A program made the translations under genes and the position numbers. Under the pieces are notes generated by a model, which made no database searches, was not told the origin of the DNA, and worked only from the letters and a program-made list of their open reading frames with translations. A DNA stretch of 64,000 bases. Source: Nomia melanderi (taxonomy: Eukaryota > Arthropoda > Insecta > Hymenoptera > Halictidae). The DNA lies in the NCBI RefSeq assembly GCF_051020985.1, contig NC_135000.1:3596001-3660000 (forward strand), given 5' to 3'. Of this stretch, positions 1 through 13,200 are shown one piece after another; the stretch's first letter is position 1, and each line of letters opens with the position of its first letter.

Positions 1-279
1 CAATACGGACTAAGTTATATACTTTCCTGTCTTATTTAACAAATACGTGTATCTGTGTATATACAACCGGCTGCGCAGTTGAACCTTTTGCAGTTGAACC
101 TTTTCAAATGTATACCACTACCACAGCTCTTCATTTTAACAATTCTATTTTATTGTCAATTGTTAAACCAGAAAAATATTATTCTACTCTCGTATCGTTT
201 TACTTTACTCTGGAATCAGGTTGAAAGTTCCAAGGAGTAGCGAAGTCTCTACAAATTGGTCTATTCGTGACGTTTCTAT

Positions 280-338
280 CTATCCCCGGATTAGCGCACG
301 AGAACGGTGAAATTCGTCGAACACTAATCCGGGGATAG
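280..338. repeat. 15-bp perfect inverted repeat (CTAATCCGGGGATAG hairpin)
   Basis: The arms at 280-294 and 324-338 are exact reverse complements around a 29-bp loop. The core ACTAATCCGGGGA also recurs in the tandem array at 41.7-42.3 kb, so this is part of a dispersed family. Confidence 0.8.
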
Positions 339-1787
339 CGTAAAATCGCGATGAGACCGGGAGGAAAAGGTGGCCGCCTCGTTTCCCGACGGACGGGTTA
401 ATTTCCTGGGTATCGTAACGTCTACTAGACACAAGGAGAAGGAAACCGGGAAAGACAGTCCGTGGTAACCGGCACGAACCGCCGCGAGTGATGGCAACGA
501 AGTTAAACCCCGTCTCCAATTATCCAAAGTCTCGGAGGCACCGTGTAGGAGAGCATGTGCCACTGCGATCCGACCGCCTAATTGTCCCCGGATGAGACTC
601 TTTGATATCAATTCCCGTTCCGCTCGCGAGACCTCGCTTATCCGGGGTCCCCTTAATACAGAAATTCGATTTTCTCGGCATTCCATAGCGCCGAGGATTA
701 CTTGTCGCGGATGATACTCGTAAAGAAATACTACTCGACAGACAATTGTCGATTCTATCGACATTTGAAAATTCCAATTTTCCCTTTATTTCGTTTATCC
801 GTCCTTTTAATTAGCTTCGAACCCTTTAGGTACATCTTTCTGAACTTCTATCGAGTGTTTTATATACAGGCTGTCGAATTTTAATCTACAGTCGATGTAT
901 CGCGAATAAGAAGTGTATATAAAGGAGTTAAAGGCAATGAGAATTTGTATATATAATACACCTGGTTTCCAATTAGAAACTCGTTCGAATAAAAATCCAA
1001 TTAAAATTCAGTCAATGAAATAAGTTTGAACGAAATTACTAAAAAAGTTAATCTTTCGAAGCAGGTATTTATCCCTTTGCGGATGAAGATTCTTTGAAAT
1101 GTATGAAACCTTCAGCAGATTAAGCTAAATAATACAGCAATTGCTTAATTAATAGGGAAAAAGGAAACTATATTCTGATCTCTTGTTGTTCGATTAATTC
1201 AATCATTTGTTCGCGATTTAATCTTCTGAATACAATAATTTCATTTCGCAAGAATGCCGACATTCGTTCACGAAGAGTTATAACATCGATTAATTACAAA
1301 TGTAATATACTGGGTGTCTGGTTTGAAACCTATAGAAACAAACATCTTACTAGAAATTACCAAAGATTCGAACTAAATCACCGAAAACAATGATCCTGCG
1401 AGGGTTAAGCGTTTCCTGGCAGGGGTTGAAGACACCAGAGGGGTGAAAACTATACGCAGCTAAACAAAAGACGGCTTTTTTCGGCTCGTCGAAGGGGTGG
1501 CCAGCCCCGGGCGAAAGTGCCTTCCGATGTTCGATAGACACGTGCGGCCACCGGAACTGCATATCTCCTAACTGGTGGATGGATCCACGAGGAAGCTGCG
1601 TCGATTTACGGGCACGTCACGACATCGATCATATTCGCACGCGCCGCTGCGTAACCGCGGTATATTATGTCAGATGACAACGGGTCTTGGTTAGGTTGTA
1701 TAGTAATCGAATATTAACACTTTATTTATAGAATGACTAATAACACCATTTTCATCGAAGCTATCAAAAGATACTTTTGGAAATTCT

Positions 1788-1978
1788 AAGACTACCGTTC
1801 CAGTCAAAATGAATAGTTTTTCTTGTTTCACAATTATTGATATCTTCAAAGCATTGAATATTCTATTACACCTGAGTACTATAATGAATATCCGAAAAGA
1901 CCGAAAATAATCTATTGTTACAATTTTTATAGGGATTGTATATCAATCGTATTAAATGATCTGTAGTTCTAGTGTTAA
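1788..1978. mobile_element. B-family TTAA MITE, left end decayed
   Basis: The left part carries GACTACCGTTCCAGTCAAAATGA and the right end is GTAGTTCTAGTGTTAA, the B-family terminus. The sequence beyond the right TTAA (to about 2120) is also shared with 24503-24635, so the copy lies in a longer repeated segment. Confidence 0.6.
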
Positions 1979-2730
1979 TTATTTGTCAAGTTTAATTATT
2001 TTTCCAGAGTTGACTGTTCCTGTAGTTCATGTTATAATTATTTCACAATCAATGGAGGAAAAATGGTCAAACTTGAACATAATTTTGGATGAAAGTTTTG
2101 AAAGGTAGTTTTTGAAACATTCGATAAAAATAGTATTAAATCATATAGTAATATTAAATTAAACAGTATGTTAATAATTTTCTTTGAATAATAGTTTGAA
2201 TAAAAAGTGATTAGATTATGTTATCCAGGATAATTTGTTGAGTCAGGATTGTAATTGCTATTGTTATTAAAAAATTTAGTAAGAAATCTTTAAGCATTAG
2301 TTGCATTGGTTAGACTTTAGACATTTTGTAGTCTTCAATGAACTGTTCAATAATCCCCGGGAGATAACGTGTTAACAGTCTTCGGCTAATAATAGATCTG
2401 GTATACCTGGGAATAATTGACACTACGGTTTTAATTATAGCGAGGAATAAATAACACGAGAAAGGGTTTCGAATTGATTTTGAAGTCACGCGTTGGTCTT
2501 ATTATAATTTTGCACCTGCAAGAACGAGGGTGGATGATGTTCGAATTTTTATGGGCAATTTAGGTCAGATAAAATGAAGTGTAAAACCATTTATTTCATC
2601 AAGAGTTTTCTTCTATTTATTACTGTCGAGCGAATGTTATAAAAAGTGGAATGAAACTGGTTCTAAAATTCCAATGTCCAATAAAAACGTTTGCCCTGCA
2701 AATCCTAACATTCAACCGCACAGAAAAGCC

Positions 2731-3010
2731 AATGTAAACCAAAATTACCATAATTAAAATTATTCTTCAGAAACCTATAACAAATCTCTCATTCCACAAT
2801 TTTTTAATCCCCTCTAAAACAACATTCCACAGCCACGCAATAATATCACTAAACAACAAACACAAACACAATGTAAACCAAAATGATTAAAATTAAAATT
2901 ACTCTTCAAAACCTACAACAAACGTCTCATTCCACAATTGTTTAATCACCTCTTAAACAACATTCCACAACCACGTAACAATATTATCAAACAACAAATA
3001 ATAATCACGC
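2731..3010. repeat. Tandem duplication, about 141 bp x 2
   Basis: The two halves share AATGTAAACCAAAAT, CTCATTCCACAATT and AACAACATTCCACA at the same offsets with scattered substitutions. Confidence 0.75.
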
Positions 3011-5446
3011 AGAATGGAAAACCGGTAGAAAGAAAAACAGGACAAAAAGATTACAAAAAGTCAAACACAAAAGTGCCAGACAAGTGAAAGTAGAGACTTA
3101 AATACACAGAGAAAAAAAAGGGGTTGAAGGGTGGAACGGCTTAATTAAATAAAGTAAGCCCGGATAAGAGGAGAGAATAAATAATTATCTAGCAGGGGCG
3201 AGGTCCATGCTGGTCTCTCTGTTATAAACGCTATTATCATTATTATCGTACGGTGCAGCGTTAGGGCAATCCAATACCTCGCCAGTGACGTCATCGGGAA
3301 CGCAGACCTCGCGTTAATCTCCGGACCAATGGGATATCGCGTTTCCGTTTCTCGGAAAAAGGGAGTCGACGCTTCTCGGTGTCGAGAAACTCGGCCAGTT
3401 TTTCCAACGATCTCTCTTTTCCATCCCTGCTTTCCTTCTCTCTCACTCGTTCACTCTTATTTCGCTCGTCCACCGATCTTTGAACCCGCCCCCGGATACC
3501 TAACCTTTAACCCTTTGCGAACCTATATCGTGTCCGACGCAATTTCGTTCCAGCCGGTTTCTACTCGAGTATAATCTAGATCATTAATATGGTTTGTTAG
3601 TCGCGGAATGCAACAAAGAGGAGTCTTGATGAAGGTTTTTAACCCCGCCACCATCTTCGGGTCTTTTATGACCCAATCGTTCACATTCTCTTTTTTAGCA
3701 TTGTCTCGTTCGTTTCATGTTTTTCGGATTATTCGAGTTGTTATTTTGTTACTTATATTGGGTTATGCTATAAATGATGCAATTTTTGTATATTTCTTCT
3801 GGTTTTAAATATTCAGATGTTTATTATTATTACTTTGAGGAATTGAGATGTATATTATTATTACTTTTGAAAGTTGATTCATTGCTCGTGGATGATGGAG
3901 AATATTTAGGTTACAACCAAGTTCTGTATAAGAAAATTCTTACTACATGTGTTCCTAATTTGTCTTTAATAATATCTCAAACGCAGAAATAAGTTGATGG
4001 CTGTGGTAGAATTGAACAGATTTTGTTCTTTGTTTTGTGGGATTCTTTGAATGTTTCATGAAGAATCGAGGGTTTACTTTACTTGGATTTTGTTGCGGAG
4101 GATGGATCGTTTTGAAGGACGTGGAGGTTCTGTAATAAAATCAATTTGTATTGGATATTGTATTTAGTAATTTTATAATTCACTGATTTTTTTGTTGAAT
4201 TCTGTTCTTTGTGATGTTATGATTTAACAAGCGTGCAATTGGATTTTATCGAATCCCGTATTACTTTGCAATTTTATATATAATAATCTGGAATTAAATG
4301 TAATTGGATCTCTTTCCTTTGAAGTTTAATAATTTAATTAAATCTACCACTGAATTTGATTTTATTCTGTATTATTTTGCGACTCGGTGATTTAACAGCC
4401 TTGATTAAAATTTTATTAGATATCGCATCTTATAACTTCTCAAAATATTTTTATGCACAATCGTAAAATGCGTTTCGATAAAAAAAAAGAGCAAATCAGC
4501 TTTCTGACTTTTTTTCTCTCAGTCGATTCAAACTGGCAAAGAAAGTTGCCTTTCCAGCGTGGGCCTCGGGCTTAATCGCCACTCAAGGATCCTGCAAGCC
4601 TGTCTCGTGCGCAGTTTCGCAAATTGCCGTTAAACAACACCCCTTTTCTGTTTTTCTCTCTTATTGGAATTTATAATACGTGTTATTATCATTAGCCTCG
4701 ACATTATCATTTATTTATTCATTTATAATCTGTTTCCTCTGCAGCACTCACCTTACAATTAAAAGATTAAACAATTACTTGTGCGATACATATATTAAAA
4801 ATATTAATTAGTATTGCCGAGTACAAAAAGTTAGAATTAAATAAAGTTAAATCTTCGTAATATAACAAAGGATAATGTATAAACGTTATTTTACTTCAGA
4901 ACATTAAAAACATATAATTTGTTGTACAAACGCTTATTTGACAAACTATTAAATACGTGACTTGCGTTAATTAGAAATTTACTATAAAAATACAATAAAC
5001 ATACCAATAGTATTCTATTTTATGTATTAATTCTTATTCCAAAATAAAACTACATTGAAATCTGGTCCTAATATCAAAACAAGTTATATCGTACCCCAAA
5101 CCCTCGTAACTACTTCGCAAAACACCAATTAAGAACCACTGGTACACAAGATAATCACCACAACCAATAGTTTAGCTCGGACCAAATGACGCGTCCATTA
5201 AACGCGGTACAAGCAACTGTTCTCCCTCGTACAGTAGAGAATCCATGGGCCGGACAAAGAAAGCGTGGCAATTATACCGCGAATTCCCTTGTATCGCGCC
5301 GCGAAAGGATTAATCCTGGAACATATCGTATTTACAAGGCCCGTAACAAGCCCATCTGCTTCCCTATTTTATCCTGTCCTACATACCTGTTTCTGAATTT
5401 CCTTTTACCAACCGATTAACTCGGATTTCGCCGGACTGTCGGAGCC

Positions 5447-5449
5447 CCT

Positions 5450-5485
<36 letters not shown>

Positions 5486-5486
5486 G
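5447..5486. repeat. Microsatellite (CCCACCG)n
   Basis: Five to six near-perfect 7-bp units lie in a CpG-rich stretch. Confidence 0.85.
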
Positions 5487-6834
5487 CGTCCCACCCATCC
5501 GCTTCATATTAATTAACTCGGCTGACCCGATTGCAATCGGGGGTGACTCGGCCGTTTTTAATGCTTACGGTAAACTGGAAAATGTATTTTCTCCGGTATC
5601 GGGAACGAATCTCGCTGCTTTGTCTCTCCGGTTAACGAGTACGACAATGGAGGCCACGCCTCTCGCCACCCCCACCCGTCGCCCGCACCACGCCCCTGCG
5701 TTCTTTATCCCGCCCATTTCAACTCTCGTTTGCTTTTCGAAATCGCTCCTGGAACCAAGCATAAACGCCGGAGCCAATTAATTTTGTGCATCGGCGAGCC
5801 TTCTGGACACCTGTACATTCTATTGTCGAGCGGGGAGATTGGCGTTATTTTTGTTGAAATAATAGCTTTAGCGAAATTTAAGCGGTGGCTGTTCGTGGCC
5901 GAGCGTCGTTTTCGGATATTTCGAACGGGTAATGTGATTAAATTTGAAATGGAAATGTTTGATCGTTCGAAGTGATAGCGTGCTCCCTTAAAAAATAGGT
6001 ATTTTTTTCATGAAGAGCTCGTTATGTATTTATATTCAGTGTTTGTTGGGAGAGCATTCCCATTTGCAAAAGTTGTTTCTGAACAATTTTTGGATTCAGA
6101 TTAGAGGAGGGATTAATTGAGCCGGGAGCTAGAAGTTGTTCATATGTGTTCGTTTATGTTTCCAAATATATAGTGAAATTATTATGCAATATTGTTATGT
6201 CGAAACAAAGCCGTTGCATGTTGACTGCCATGTCTCGTTTGACTGATTTCCACGATAAACCTCGTTATATTAATTTGAAATATAAAAATAAAAAGTGCAA
6301 GACATAAATATAGAAAGATACCATAAATGCATGAACATTCGCAGTCTAGTTACCATAATTTTCATTCTGCCCAAGTATAGAACTACTTTAAACTATACAA
6401 CCAAATAAACTAACTGCTAATATAGATCTTGTATCTCATACTATCGGTCACATAAATCTACACACATTGAACTCCGAATATCCGAAGAACAAGACTTTCC
6501 AACACCTTCTAAACAATATCAGTTCAAACTATTCTCAATTAATTAACTTCAAACAATACAACAACATCCCTTACATTCATCAAATCTGCAAAACTTCAAA
6601 TCCTCGATATCTATCATACACAAATTCCCTCGAATAATTGCAATTCCATCTCCAAAGACACACAACGATTCCATCAAAGTCAACGAAAAATCTGACCAAC
6701 GAATCTACCATTGTCACCCTGAAAACTCTCCATGACTGACAGTTTACACAACATTCTCAGACATCCTACGTAACGTTTAATTCGGAAAGAAATCAAAATA
6801 AAACCGCACGTGCCACAGCCCATCAGGTACAGAG

Positions 6835-7067
6835 ATTCCGCCCCGGGAGCCGCCTCCCCCCACCCGTTCCGCCGAAAATACCGCGAGACGACTCGCCGCG
6901 TTACGGCGAACAGCGTCGATCATCCCCTCCACACCCGCCCCTCGGGTTTAGTTCGCGACCGAGCGCCGAGGGGATCGTAACGCGGGTCCGTCGGATCGGC
7001 CAGACGCCGCCGGTAGGCCAGTGAGCGAGTGTGACAGTGGTGCCGGGTCCGTTCGGCGGGTACGCCG
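6835..7067 (+). promoter_or_regulatory. CpG-rich promoter and 5'UTR of the sickle tail-like gene
   Basis: An abrupt shift from AT-rich DNA to a CpG-dense stretch begins near 6835 and runs into the start codon at 7068. In the otherwise AT-rich window this is the expected look of a broadly expressed hymenopteran promoter plus 5'UTR. No TATA box was seen; CAGTG-type initiator-like tracts occur around 7020-7045 (GTGAGCGAGTGTGACAGTGG). The exact transcription start cannot be read from sequence. Confidence 0.5.
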
Positions 7068-7299
7068 ATGATCGATTGCTCGGAGCGGCGCAGCGTGGCG
7101 GACTACGTCGTGCGACACCGTGATCGACGATCGCCGATCGTGAGGGAACCGGTGTGGTGGTGGTGGTGGTCTGTCGCGGCGGACTCGCCAGCCCTACTTG
7201 ACTCGGACACGATGTGCAGCAAGTGCAGCGAGTGTTGCCAAGGATCCAGGCACAGTGTGGACGCTAGCCCCACGCCGGGATCAGATTCCGACTCTTCAG
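7068..7299 (+). CDS. Exon 1 (coding part) of the sickle tail/SRCIN1-like gene
   Basis: The start ATG at 7068 lies in CpG-rich DNA and gives 77 codons plus one base before the donor CAG|GTAACC at 7299/7300, so it ends in phase 1. The C-terminal part of the exon is Cys/Ser-rich (MCSKCSECC, then DASPTPGSDSDSS) and acidic. A second in-frame ATG at 7212 would start the protein at MCSKCSECC and looks equally natural. I prefer 7068 only because it is the longer frame. The poly-Trp run encoded by the GGT/GTG repeat near 7150 is unusual for a conserved protein and mildly favours the downstream start. The joined exon 1-2 product is coherent: SDSS followed by EEEWNPDGK. Confidence 0.72.
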
Positions 7300-10200
7300 G
7301 TAACCGAAATCCAACCCCTCCCACCTGACAACCATCCATAGGCGACTTCTTTGATGGATTCTTTTTTTGGACCGTTTCTGATGTTTTGTCGTTTGCTCCC
7401 AGCGCGAGATGTTGGTTTGGTCAGTGGAATTTGGGGATGGGGATTGGGTAGCTTTAGGGAATGGCATCCGGCTGATGGAAATGTTTTAGGGGCGGGTGAA
7501 CGTAATTTTGTATGTTATTTTTGCGAGTTTAGATTGGTTTTGCGTAGATCGTTTTTTGCTTTTCTGATGGGATTGTTGTTGAGTAGTTTTTGAGAGGTAC
7601 TTGTTTAACTTGGGAAGTGGAATTATGTGGTGGAATGATTGTGAAGGGAGCTAGTGGTTTCTTTGTGAGATATATTGCAGTGGTCTTTAATTGTGAATGG
7701 TAACCAGGGGAAATTTTTGTAGGTAACATTGGAAAGTTGAAGGGAAAGAAATTATAGTTCGCGAATAGTTTCATGAAACTAACGTTACAAATATCTCAGT
7801 AAAATTACAGGAGTACCTGTTAATACTTCTATATTACAATTCTACTTACAGTTCTTATTAATTTCTAATTACTCTTGCAATTTCTTAATGTCCTACATTT
7901 TTCTAGTCTTTCTAATTTTTCGAATAACTCGTATATAAACACTTTCCCAGTTTGAATAATCAAAAAATAAAGAACCTAAAACAACTCGTTCAACCATTTG
8001 CAATAATTCTAACCCCAAAAACAAGACAACACTATGACTCCTCAAAAGCTCCTTAATTCCATTCAACCAACAAACTCTCGCCAAACATCAATATAAAGCT
8101 ACTCAAACGCGTCTCAGGCCAAAAAAAGAATCACTTTCCGAGTAACTAACTCAAGAGAAACGCGAGTAACGTAGGAGGAGGTTGGTCCGAGCCGTCAGCA
8201 AAGCGTGCGCCGCGTCATAAACAAGGTTAGCAGGAGCGTCGCGGGGATTGGCGGGCGAGCGGAGGCTCAAAAGCCGTGGCCCGAGGCTTCGGCCAGCCTC
8301 CTCTCTCTGTTCTCGCAAACATCGTCGCCTTTTGACTTGTAGATACGCCCGGACCGTCACAGGGTAGCTTATCGCGCAGTGTTTTCGCGCTGTGCACGAT
8401 TGTCATGGAAATTCATGCTGAGGGCGGGCGGGAGGAAATGTGTCTGTGTGTGTGTGTGTTTTTTTCCTTTATTAAATCGTTACTTGCAGCCGCTGCGATC
8501 TTCTTCGTCAGACATGTCCAACGAGGGATGCGCTGAAGGGGAGTTCGCAGAAAACAGGTCGGCAGGTCGCGAATTTATATTCATAACTCCCGTGCGGCCG
8601 AGAATGCGGAAGTAGACACGGGTATCGGGAATTCGCGCGCGCAGCGTTCCTGAAATATGCAGGATGCTCGCTGAGCCTCTTTCCCTTTGACTCCGGAATA
8701 TTTCCCCATCCTTTAAATTACGAGTTCAGGGGTGAGGGGGTTGGATGAGGAAATGCTTGATTTCAAGGTCATTGGGCTTCCTCCAAAGGTATCCTCATTA
8801 CAGCCGTGCTGGTTATTAAGAGGAACATGTTTTTTGTTGTAGGACGATACGTGAGGAGGTTTCATAAAAGTGCGGTTGTCAGGCGTATAGGTAAATGTAG
8901 GTGGTTGTAGGTGTGTAGGTGCGAGTAGGTGAAAGCCCTATCCTGTCCTCTGTGTGATCTAAGCTCTATCCGAGCGCGGATGTGTGTTCCCAAGGTATTT
9001 AGTTGAGAAAATGAGAGAAAGAATCCTAGATTCTGTTGTTTTAGAAGTGAAAAAGGTTTCGTAAGTGGGAATACAGCTTAAGAACTCCCGATTTGAAGTA
9101 GACTGTATTTGGAAGCTTAGATGTATCTTTTCCAACGTATTCAATTGAGAAAGTAGGAAACAGTATTCTAGATTCTACTGTTCTAGAATTGAAAAGGTCT
9201 CTCGAATGGGGGCACAGCTTAACAACTGATCTCGAGATCCGTGGACAGGCAGCTTAACAGTCATCCATGAGATTCATTTTCAAGTGGACACGTAATCTAA
9301 ACTTCACTCCCAATAGTACCTCCCATATGAAAGTATGTAGAAGTAGTTGCTCTCGTTAATGGCACTCAAGTGGGAACGTAGCCTTACTCGACCCAGTGAC
9401 TCCTGTGTATCTCGCCTCCGCTAGTATTCTTGCTCGTACACCTTTAGAATCCCTTCGCAACAGGCCGCTTTTATCGCTGGCAGCTTTAATTTTTCGTAAT
9501 TTAAATTTGAAGAAACTCCGCTAGACAACTGTACACACTTTTTCCGTTCAGAAAGTGTTTTTCCTCCAGCCTCTAATGGAGCCGTTTCTCCTTTTTTTCT
9601 TGTTGCAGAGGAGGAGTGGAATCCGGATGGCAAGGGTCGACAGTCCAACGACACCGGTGAGTCTCACGAGATTCATTCCATTCGAGAACACTTTTCGTCG
9701 ATGATCCCACCACCCTCTTAGTTCTCTGAGTTCCTCAGATCGATTCTATTCATTCGTAGACTCACACAGAGATTTCTCCCTGCTACCCCCACACACAACC
9801 CCTTCCGCCCTCTTTCTCGTCGTTTTCTTCTGTCGTGCTGCCGCTCGATGTTACAGGCTTAACTTAACCCCTGGAATCGGCGTGGCCACTGTTAGGTTTC
9901 CTCGGTTCAAGTTTCACGCACCCGCCCAGTACCCCACACCTCTCTACCCTTTCAGTTGGCCCTTGGCGCGAAAGTGATACGATAAACCCCATTTTCCCCC
10001 TCCGGGCCCTTTTATTTCTTCCCTTCGCGCCCTTTAACTTTCATCCCCATTGGCCATGCTGATGGATTTTTTTAGTCGACCTAGTATACTTGATCCTGTT
10101 AACAACATTTTTTCAGTGGGAGAGATTTTTTTGGGTAATTTAATTGGAGCAATGGTGTAAGGAAACGTTTCATTTTTATGATGGCGTAATTGAGAGTTGT

Positions 10201-13200
10201 GAGGGTTATGTGTGATTTCTTTTCACCCTTGGAGACCCTTTGACTTAATTTCAACCCCTAAGATGCAGCACTTATAGGGTTTAATCGACTTGTTATTTTC
10301 CCTTGCCGTTCCGTATCAATCAGGAACGGATCTTTGAGGGGTAATGATTTAATTAATTGATTCAGCGATTCGACGAAATGGTTTATTGAATTGAAGTAAT
10401 TGTGCGCATAGTTTACACGCCCCTGCTGTCAACAGTTTTATTTATATTCTTTCTTTTAAGGGTCCTCTATATTTCAATCCTTTATGATTAAAAAGCTCGT
10501 AAATTTTAATTAGTCACTTGATTCCCTTTTGTATAATATGTCTTTCAGAAATAATTTTTCTCTGGTAATTATAATTTAATTAATCGGCAAAGTGTCAGAA
10601 AATTGTCTCCCAGTTGTGAGAGGATTATTTATTGCTTGGTTAAATAGAAATAAAACCTACGGGAGAGAATCACGTCTTCATTAGTGGGACTCGAACCGCG
10701 CTCCCTGAAATTAGGAGGCAGTCGCCGGTGCACTAGGCTATGTCGTTTCGTTCGCAAGAGTACTTGAATTTCAGACGGTAGTATATAAGGTGTTCGGAAA
10801 AAATTTGGGGAGTAATTTACTATAGTAACGTGCGTTGAAAATGGAGAGAAAAATAATTATGCTTTTGGTTTCGTGTTTAATTTATTAACGATTAAAATCT
10901 GTCACTAAGATATCTTTAATAATTTTCAGACAAATTTCTGATTGCTAATAATTTAAAAACGAAACTAAGATTACTATTTCATCATTCCTGATTTTTATCT
11001 AACTTCTTAAATTATAGAGGTTACAAATGCCACACGTTAAATATAAGCAATGTAACATTTTTTACTGGACAAGACTGGAGGGTTAAACCAAAAATATTGT
11101 TATTAAAGTTTGCTATAAATAAGTAACAAATAATCTTTTTATTAAATGAAAGTATTTCCTTCTTGACGTCCAAATTTTCAACTTTCATTCCAATTTTCAT
11201 CGAGGAAACGGTTCAAATATTTTTCTTCGATTAATATCAATAAATTTCGAGTATATCCGTTGGCAAAGTCTTCCGGTCGGTTTCCAGTGCAAGGGTATAC
11301 GCCCCCGAAGCACCGAGTCAGCGATGATTTGAAATTTCTGAACGTCCCGTCGGTGCGATCGCATTCCTATTTATGCGTGCGTGATCCAATAATCGAATCG
11401 AACGCCCTTAATTCCGAAAAGTGGATTTTGAAGCGTTCAATCGAGGCTCGAATTCGCCGTTCGACCGGAAAAGTCGGAACGTCATTTCCTCTTTCCTGAC
11501 TTTCAACTATAGGACAGTAATTTAAATTCTTCGATTTTAATCAGTCGAGTTGAAACAATCTTAATTAATCTATATAAATAATTGAACAAATTGCATCAGA
11601 TCTGATGTATTAAAAAAACGACTGACTGTAAAAATCTATATTATTAACATTTTTCAAATTAGAACTTATTAAATATTCGTCGTCTATATTTAAAAACTAT
11701 GTACGCTTAATTTACCAAAAATGGTTAACGCCAGATTAAGAATATTTTTGCATCCAAGGCAATTGTTGCTTAGAAGATGCAGTGTAATAAATAAATTATT
11801 AGATTATTAATATTTACAATATTATTATTCATTTTATTTGTGCATCCACAATTTTATATTCCTCACTTTTTTGTATTAACACTGGAACTACTGAGCATTT
11901 AATACGATTGATATGTAATCTCTATAAAAATTGTAACAAAAGATTATTTTCAGTTTCTTTGGATATTCATTATAGTACTTCAGTGAAACTATTTATTTCC
12001 AAAATCATTTTAAATATTGAATGCTTTTAAGATATTAATAATTACGAAACAAACATATCGAAACCAATCATTTTGACTGGTACGTAGGTCTAGTGTTAAA
12101 GACACGGGACGAGCTTGATACCTTTAACTCAAAAATCTATTTATTTCCAAAATCATTTCGAATATTCAATGTTTTGAGAATATCAATTATATTGCAAAAC
12201 AAGAAAACCGAAACCAGTCATTTTCACTGGTACGTAGTTCTAGTGTTAAAGGCGCAGGGTGAGCTTGAGACCTTTAATTAAAAAATCTATTTATTTCCAA
12301 AATCATTTCGAATATTCAATGCTTTGAGAATATCAATTATTGCGAAACATGAAAACCGAAACCAGTCATTTTCACTGGTACGTAATTCTAATGTTGGAGG
12401 TACGGAATGAAGCTTGAAACTTTTAACTAAAAAGTCTATTTATTTCCAAAATCATTTCGAATATTCAATGCTTTGAATCAATCATCGTGAAACAAGAAAA
12501 CCAAAACCAGTCATTTCGACTGTTACGGTAATTTTAGTGTTAAATTCTGTCAGAGTAAGTTCTGTCGAAATTAACTTTTCACTCAGTCTTTACAACATGC
12601 AGAGATACGAGAACAGTAAATCAGTGTCTAAAACCGAGAACTGGAATATTTAACCCTTGACAAACACTTCTGGAGCTCTACCAACGCGTAGGAAGTTCAT
12701 CTTTAAACAACCCTCTACTCTACCGGAAGTCCCGAGCATACAGTGCAGACCTTGCTATCTCTCGCCACAAGAAACAAACCAGAATGCTCCTCGAACAAAT
12801 CCCTCGACGGATAAAACGATGATGTACTCACATCCTCCGTCGGTTCACGTTTTCGACGTTGACGTAGCGGATCGCGTGGCGTCGGCAAGATGGCGCAACG
12901 CGTGGTCCGACGTAGTCAATATTCACGTGTTTTCTAATAGATTTTATATTTATTTTTAAATGTTCCTCTTTCTCGAAACACGTATTCTAGGATGATAAAT
13001 ATAATTGTGCACATTTGAACGGCATTTGTGTCCAAATATATTATATAAAATTATGGGGATATCAGCAAATTGCATAGGTTTCTACGAAGGTTAGGTTTGA
13101 GTTAGGTCAGGTTTTGCGGAATTGACAAAAATATTTCACATAAATTCGGTCGAATAATTTAATTTCTAATTTAATAAACTAAAGGCATGATTAGGTAGCA

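Larger units (their letters stand above)
1..6834. other. Upstream non-coding DNA with repeat relicts
   Basis: No exon recognised. Contents: a CpG-rich stretch at 240-760 whose overlapping minus-strand frames share no family feature; a hairpin at 280-338; an H-type TTAA MITE relict near 1070-1282 with a further H end at 3507; a B-type MITE at about 1788-1978; a 141-bp tandem duplication (2731-3010); a CpG-rich stretch at 3280-3560; and a 7-bp microsatellite inside another CpG-rich stretch at 5430-5760. The rest is AT-rich and featureless to me. Confidence 0.6.

Noticed and set aside
324..764. 146-codon minus-strand open frame and overlapping frames in CpG-rich DNA
   Set aside because: No family motif and no splice partners. 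Several frames are open at once because the DNA is GC-rich, and a hairpin repeat lies at one end.
10684..10748. Functional tRNA gene
   Set aside because: Boxes A and B are intact, but the anticodon and acceptor stems do not pair.
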